In this document: positions 58,931 through 64,000 of the stretch, piece by piece
Layout of the letters: the number at the start of each line of letters is the position of its first letter
How positions within the stretch are numbered: position 1 is the first letter of the stretch
Source: Istiophorus platypterus
Lineage: Eukaryota > Chordata > Actinopteri > Istiophoriformes > Istiophoridae
NCBI GenBank assembly: GCA_016859345.1
Contig: CM029122.1
Span: forward strand, 25,139,075-25,203,074
Length of the DNA: 64,000 nt
Direction: 5' to 3'
Notes under the pieces: generated by a model
The model's input: only the letters and a program-made list of their open reading frames with translations
Databases searched by the model: none
Told to the model about the DNA's origin: nothing
Made by a program: the position numbers and the translations under genes

Positions 58931-60775
58931 GATTTCCCAGTTTATACATAAAGTGGATATGGTTGTAATCAAGTCCTCTGTCATCAGGTATAGGTACACA
59001 GGATGTGGACAAACAAGGAAGACAGCGAATGTGTTTGCATAGGGCTAATGACTTTGTGCTAATAAGCTGACTCGTGGCATTATTTGTATTCATTACCAGA
59101 CACAAGTTCACCTAGGAAAGGTCATTGTTGGTCTTGCTGTTGTATCTGCTGGAATAGACACAAGTGTAGAGGTTTCCTGTGTGCTGGAGTGGCCTGTTGA
59201 TCAAATAGCATATCAATATTGGTCAGCTAAATAAGGAGGCTGGATGGTTTATGATGATTCTCTAGAATTTATCAAAGATAACTGATTAGCAAGTTTTTTA
59301 AAGAACTTTTCACTATTCTGGTGAAGATTATTGTTGAACTATCTTGTAGTTGTTTTGGTTAAATGTTAAGTGTGGCATTTTCCTTCCAGTCTAGGTTTTA
59401 CGTGAAAGTGATAATTAAAACCTTTCTTAGCTGAACATGCTGCATTGAGAAAACAGTGCCCTATGATCTGTATTCATCAGTCATACAAACATACAATGTA
59501 GAGAAATCAACGAGAAAAAGAAGGAAAAATACAAGTTCCGAATAAAACTGAGAAACAGATGAAGAAATGTCCAGTGAGATTTCACAGGAATAAGGAGAAA
59601 AAGTGAATGTTAAAAATGCAACAGGGAAGGACAGAGAGACTATGAGAAAACAAAAACTGAACTCATCACCCTGTGAACATTTAAGAAAGAGGCTCTACAT
59701 GGAAGCTACATGCCTTACATTTGGTACATGCATCCCTTTGCAGGCAGTCTATTTAAACAGCCTAAAATTGAAATTCTGGTGTTGGTAACTCCTATTCACT
59801 AGCCAAGGGAAAACTCTGAATTAAAAAGTCTAATGCGACACTCACCATCCTAATGATGTTTAAGGACTCATAATTGTTGTTGTATTTATGGGGAGTTTGC
59901 CATGACAAAATACAGACAAAACAGGATATCTAAGTGGATATATTTTAAACTGGAGGCCATAACATAAACCTAAATGACTTTTACATTTTCTGAGAATGTC
60001 CTATTTTTCTATTTCAAATAAAATTGAGGGGAAAGAAAAATAGGAAAGAAAAATTTAAAATTGCAATGTAGAAAGGGGAAAAGAACTTCCAAAAGCAGCA
60101 ACCCTTTCCACTGCTTACTGTGTGGTGTTGAAATTAAAATAAATGAAAAAATAAATAAATAATTTTTTTTGAGGCTTGTTTTTTCTTCAATACTTTTCCT
60201 GACTGAATGGCTAAGCTACGATTAATCTGCTAAGTTGTTATTCTGTCACTGTGAGCCGTTCCAATCAAGCAGCTGCACCAGAACTTACAAAGGATGATGT
60301 ATTTTTTCCATTCAAGTGATCCTAGTAATCACTCATACTAAATAGATGATTTCTCTATCTAGAGGTGGACAGTTGATAGCTAGTTTTCTCCATAACAATC
60401 AAATATACAAAACTTTTCATGAGAATAGTAAAGGAACAATGACTATGTGTTAAAAAAAATGCTCTTATCACCATCCCTTCCCCAACTCTTTTTTGCTATA
60501 GCTGTTAGGGCATTAGCTAAAAAAAGAGCAAACACAGCAGGCACCACCAAAACATCAAGATGTATTTGATATCAAGTTAATGTGTTGTAAGGCATGCTAC
60601 ATATATGTGTTGTGCTTTTAATCAACCATTTGTGTGTGTTTGTGTAGGTGGTGCTATAAAGTGATTAGCAGTCACTGTTGCATTAAAGCTAAAAATGTAC
60701 TCATAATATTTGCCAAACTTAATCAGCATTTATATGATACACAGACTAAAATAGGTAAATGCACACAAATATTAA
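58931..60775. other. Non-coding, AT-rich
   Basis: No gene or classified repeat. Purine-rich patches occur near 59,510-59,600 and 60,010-60,080. Confidence 0.45.
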
Positions 60776-60857
60776 GGGGGGGGGGTAGGAATTTTTTTTA
60801 GGTTATATAAAATTATCTTTCTATCTATCTATCTATAGATAGATAGATAGATAGATA
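60776..60857. repeat. G10 run and (CTAT)4-(AGAT)5 inverted tetranucleotide repeat
   Basis: G10 at 60,776-60,785. (CTAT)4 at 60,821-60,836 is followed directly by (AGAT)5 to 60,856. 60,820-60,851 is a perfect 32-bp palindrome. Confidence 0.95.
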
Positions 60858-63071
60858 CCGAAGACACCGAAGATCAAAGTTATCAAATTACAGTACATCT
60901 ATGACTGTGAAAAGGGTAAACTTTATTAGATGTTGTCTAGTAGACTGTCAGTTGCCAGTTAGAGGCTAATCATGAGATTTAACCATGCCTCGAAAATCAC
61001 ATGATAAACATGTCTAGAAATACACACAAAATTGCAGCTGATGCATGGTCCATCATAACTATTTTTGCCTGAACTGTTAAGCCCTAGCAAAGTGATCAGT
61101 TCCACAAATACTTTGGCTCCAGGCTGAGACTGTCCTCTCAGAAAAACAGCATCATTATGTGCAACATACTGCATCGCGGAGCATTGCATCATTTGATATC
61201 CATACCAAGGTCAAGGGACAGAAGCCAAGATATGCTAATGTGTGACTGACAAAATTGTTGTTTTTCTAGATAATTGACTTGCATGGATAATGGGAAACAG
61301 GACAGTTGCACATCCTGAGAGGCTGGCACGTCATTTATGACACAGATGGTGTTCAAGCAACCAAGATTATAGAGTCCATCTAAACTCCAAATCACAGAGA
61401 TTCAGTTAGATTCTGAGGCTGCAGTGAATGGGCATGCATTCATGGCTTGAGATGACTCACCTTACATAGCACATTATAGCATGCCCCTCCATTTTTATTG
61501 TTTCAGGGTGGTTTTTAACTGCAGTTTTTTCTGAACAGTCTTCTCTGATAGTCCAAGCACAAGAGTCAAGATGAAAGAGGATATGAGTTGATAAAAATAT
61601 TTATACACTTATCTAAGTTGCCTTTCGTTATAACCATTTGCATAGCAATTAGCTTACTAACAGCAGCAAGCGCTGCAATGAATGTTTGTGGACATTTTTG
61701 CCAGGGGTTTTGCCTTGTGGGTTAGATTTAACCTCGCCTACCTTTTTATCCTATTTTTTTGGAACTGAAAGGAATATCTGTGGGGCTGATAAAAGGTTTT
61801 GCTGATTAAAAAGTAATTTAATAGCTATATTTCTATTTGCAGCTAATATCATCCTGAAAATATAATAGAATTGAATATCAGTTAAAAATAAGTTTTTATC
61901 TTTCTATTATTTTAAGTAGGGTCACATCACAGATAGATTGTATGCCTTATTTAATTCATTGTTAAATCTTTTTTTTTTTTTTTTCCTTTACTTCGGTGTA
62001 TTTCCACTTCTATAACCAAACCTACACCCGGACCCAAAGTGCATGACTTTGGCTACTCATGTTTCCATCCACCTTCCAACCACAGTATGTGATGGTGTCT
62101 CTTTTTTATAACCATGATGTTTCCTGAACTTTAACCAAATGGATTTTTGGGCCTTAACGAAACCAAAGCTTTGGAAGATCAGAAAATGGTCATAAGAATC
62201 ATTTTTGTAGCAGTCTCAAGTAATGTTTTCGTCATGTGTCATCCTGCCAATGTGACGAGAAAATACTCATATGGTTCACTTATGACCATGATGACGGACA
62301 ACACATTTTGTTGTTTTTGGAGAGGCAAAACAGATTCTAAAATGACTTTCATTTGATTTTAATATTTGTCCTGTTTTTCTGCGACAACTGCTTACAATGA
62401 TATGGCTGTATTTTTTGCCCATGCAACTTATACCAGTCCAACTTTATTCCCTCTTGCCTCCTTCTCCTCCCATTACTCTATCAGCATCCTGCTTTATGCT
62501 GTCTCCCTTATTCTTTCTGACTTTTTCTGTTATGATTGGACCTGATGAATAGAAAAGTTTGCCATTTTGGCAGGCAGAGTTTTGGAAGTTGGCGTTATCT
62601 GCCAGGGGACATTGTTTATCTGATTCAGTGGTCTGACCCCGTGTTTCTTTTTTGGCCTTCTGAAACTAGGACGGGACTTCCTCAGCCAGCCTTATCAGCT
62701 TAAACCACAACAATGGAACAGACCCAGGGACCAAGATCTACTGTTGTCACCACAGTATGTAATGCTGCAGTGTCTGTATGAGAGATGTGAACGTCAGTAT
62801 AGATGTCTGAAAATCAGATTTTAGAGGCTTAGTTGTGCAACAAATTTAAGACAAAACTCAATTAGAATCTGTCCTTACTAAATTAATTTTAATTTTACTG
62901 TCAACTTGTGTTTTTATTATACATTGAAACCCTTAGAAAACACACTTCCACCTATGCGGGTATTAGACATAGTGCCAAAATTAATACCCACAGCAGTACC
63001 TAGACCCTATCAGATCTGATTAGACTAAGCTGAAGTCCAGGCTTGTGTCCTGGTTACAAGGAAACATGTAC
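60858..63071. other. Non-coding, AT-rich
   Basis: No gene supported. T-run at 61,970-61,984. 62,540-62,760 is more GC-balanced (tctgccaggggacattgttt) and could be conserved, but nothing more can be said. Confidence 0.4.
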
Positions 63072-63360
63072 ATGGTAAATGGACTATACTTATATAGAGC
63101 TTTTCTAGTCCTTTTGGCCACTCAAAGTGCTTTTACACTACTGTCACATTCACCCATTCACACACACATTCACACAGCACATTTTTCTACATATTGATGC
63201 GCAACGACAAACCTACACATTCACACACCGATGACACACATCGGGGGCAATTTGGTTTCAGTATCTTGCCATAGGACACTTCGACATGTGGACTGGAGGA
63301 GCTGGGGAAAGAACCACCACCCTTCCAGTCATGTGCACTTGTTGAGACCTTCACTATAAA
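63072..63360 (-). mobile_element. tRNA-derived SINE relic (copy 3, minus strand)
   Basis: The complement starts with a decayed tRNA head (ggtctcaacaagtgcacatg), box B-like ggttctttccc (complement of 63,305-63,315), then the shared body ccacatgtcgaagtgtccta, tggcaagatactgaaa and gtgaatgggtgaatgtgaca. It ends with the family tail whose plus-strand form is ggtaaatggactatacttat then atagagcttttctagtcctt (63,074-63,112). An internal cattcacacacacattcaca stretch has expanded. Confidence 0.8.
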
Positions 63361-64000
63361 AAGCTGGCTATATTTTATAATTCTGTGCCATAGAGCTTCA
63401 TCGTTTTTCCAACAGTTATTAAAAACACATCAGTGAGTCACACTGTTGCAATGAGTGCCATGTTTCCTCATTACCATGACGAGAAAATATTCACTAGCAC
63501 ATTAAATATGTATTAATCTGGGGTTGAAAATAGTCCCAAAAATAGACTATTAACTTCTGACTGAGTAATGTTGAAAACTAGTGTCCAGCTGTCTTAGTAT
63601 CAGTAGGTTAGTAAAGTTGTTAAGTGACGCATCGTAGGTTTTGGTCTTGTCATGGGTTATGTTGACAATAACGCTATAGAATATTGCCAAGTTTTCCATT
63701 CAGTTTTAAATTTCTTGATAAATCCAGAGCATACATGTTGGTCATGACTCACTTTACATATAACCTTTATAGTTTGTATAGTATAACCTTTACACTTTGA
63801 CGAATGGCTTCCCTGATCCCGGTCTCTACTCCACAAGAGTAATCTTGTTACACTTAATTGGTATGTTTGCATCATTACCTAGCTAACTAGCCATCTACCT
63901 TATTTATCAAAGCAGGCAATGCTGCTTTCATAAAGCCTCTCCTGGACACAAAATTGCTTGACTTTGGAAAAAAAAGTCAAGCAAGTGGTCTTGAGTTGTA
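63361..64000. other. Non-coding, containing unclassified repeat copy B (63,400-63,545)
   Basis: 63,400-63,545 resembles 23,385-23,505. The remainder is AT-rich with no gene. Confidence 0.45.

Noticed and set aside
1..64000. CRISPR array, phage, operon or other prokaryote-type system
   Set aside because: No spaced direct repeats beyond microsatellites, no gene clusters, no ribosome-binding-site-led frames; the repeat content is vertebrate.

Overview
The window is vertebrate, almost certainly teleost (percomorph-type) fish, non-coding DNA. It is AT-rich and full of stop codons in all frames. It carries the repeat mix typical of fish genomes: Rex3/RTE and L2-like LINE relics, several distinct Tc1-like DNA transposon lineages, tRNA-derived SINE relics and abundant (CA/TG)n, (TAA)n, (AT)n and tetranucleotide microsatellites. 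I find no host protein-coding gene, no cellular tRNA or rRNA gene and no CRISPR or prokaryote-type operon. The stretch reads as intergenic or deep-intronic sequence of a large locus.

Layout. 1-850: L2-like LINE 3' part, minus strand, cut by the window edge. 1998-3412: Rex3 relic, plus. 7.5 kb: Tc1 terminal repeat. 15.1-16.3 kb: a second, older L2/Rex1-group LINE, minus. 24.0-24.4 kb: Tc1 transposase relic, minus. 26.6-27.4 kb: internally deleted L2 copy, minus. 28.1 and 33.4 kb: tRNA-SINE relics. 30.1-33.1 kb: the longest LINE, a decayed L2 copy with endonuclease, RT and 3' UTR, plus. 36.0-37.0, 39.4-40.3, 45.3, 48.5, 49.85-50.1, 50.7-51.6, 54.9-55.3 and 56.3-57.3 kb: Tc1-like relics from at least four families. 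53,263-53,886: a 5'-truncated RTE-type LINE insertion with a perfect 18-bp target-site duplication and an intact 3' reading frame, the youngest-looking insertion here. 63.07-63.36 kb: a minus-strand SINE. The rest is unique-looking AT-rich DNA. A few patches of more balanced composition with homeodomain-like motif clusters (6.9-7.1, 13.4-13.7, 42.9-43.1, 47.6-47.9, 52.2-52.6 kb) are my best guesses for conserved regulatory elements, but only a genome alignment could show that.

Nothing here looks like a coherent undescribed multi-gene system. The items most worth a second look are the RTE insertion with its target-site duplication, the MITE-like Tc1 deletion derivative at 49.85 kb, the unclassified repeat shared by 23.4 and 63.4 kb, the 50-bp terminal motif shared by 27.97 and 45.85 kb, the 32-bp tetranucleotide palindrome at 60.8 kb and the paired TGATTGAT octamers at 52.2-52.35 kb. 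All family assignments come from reading motifs by eye, without any search.
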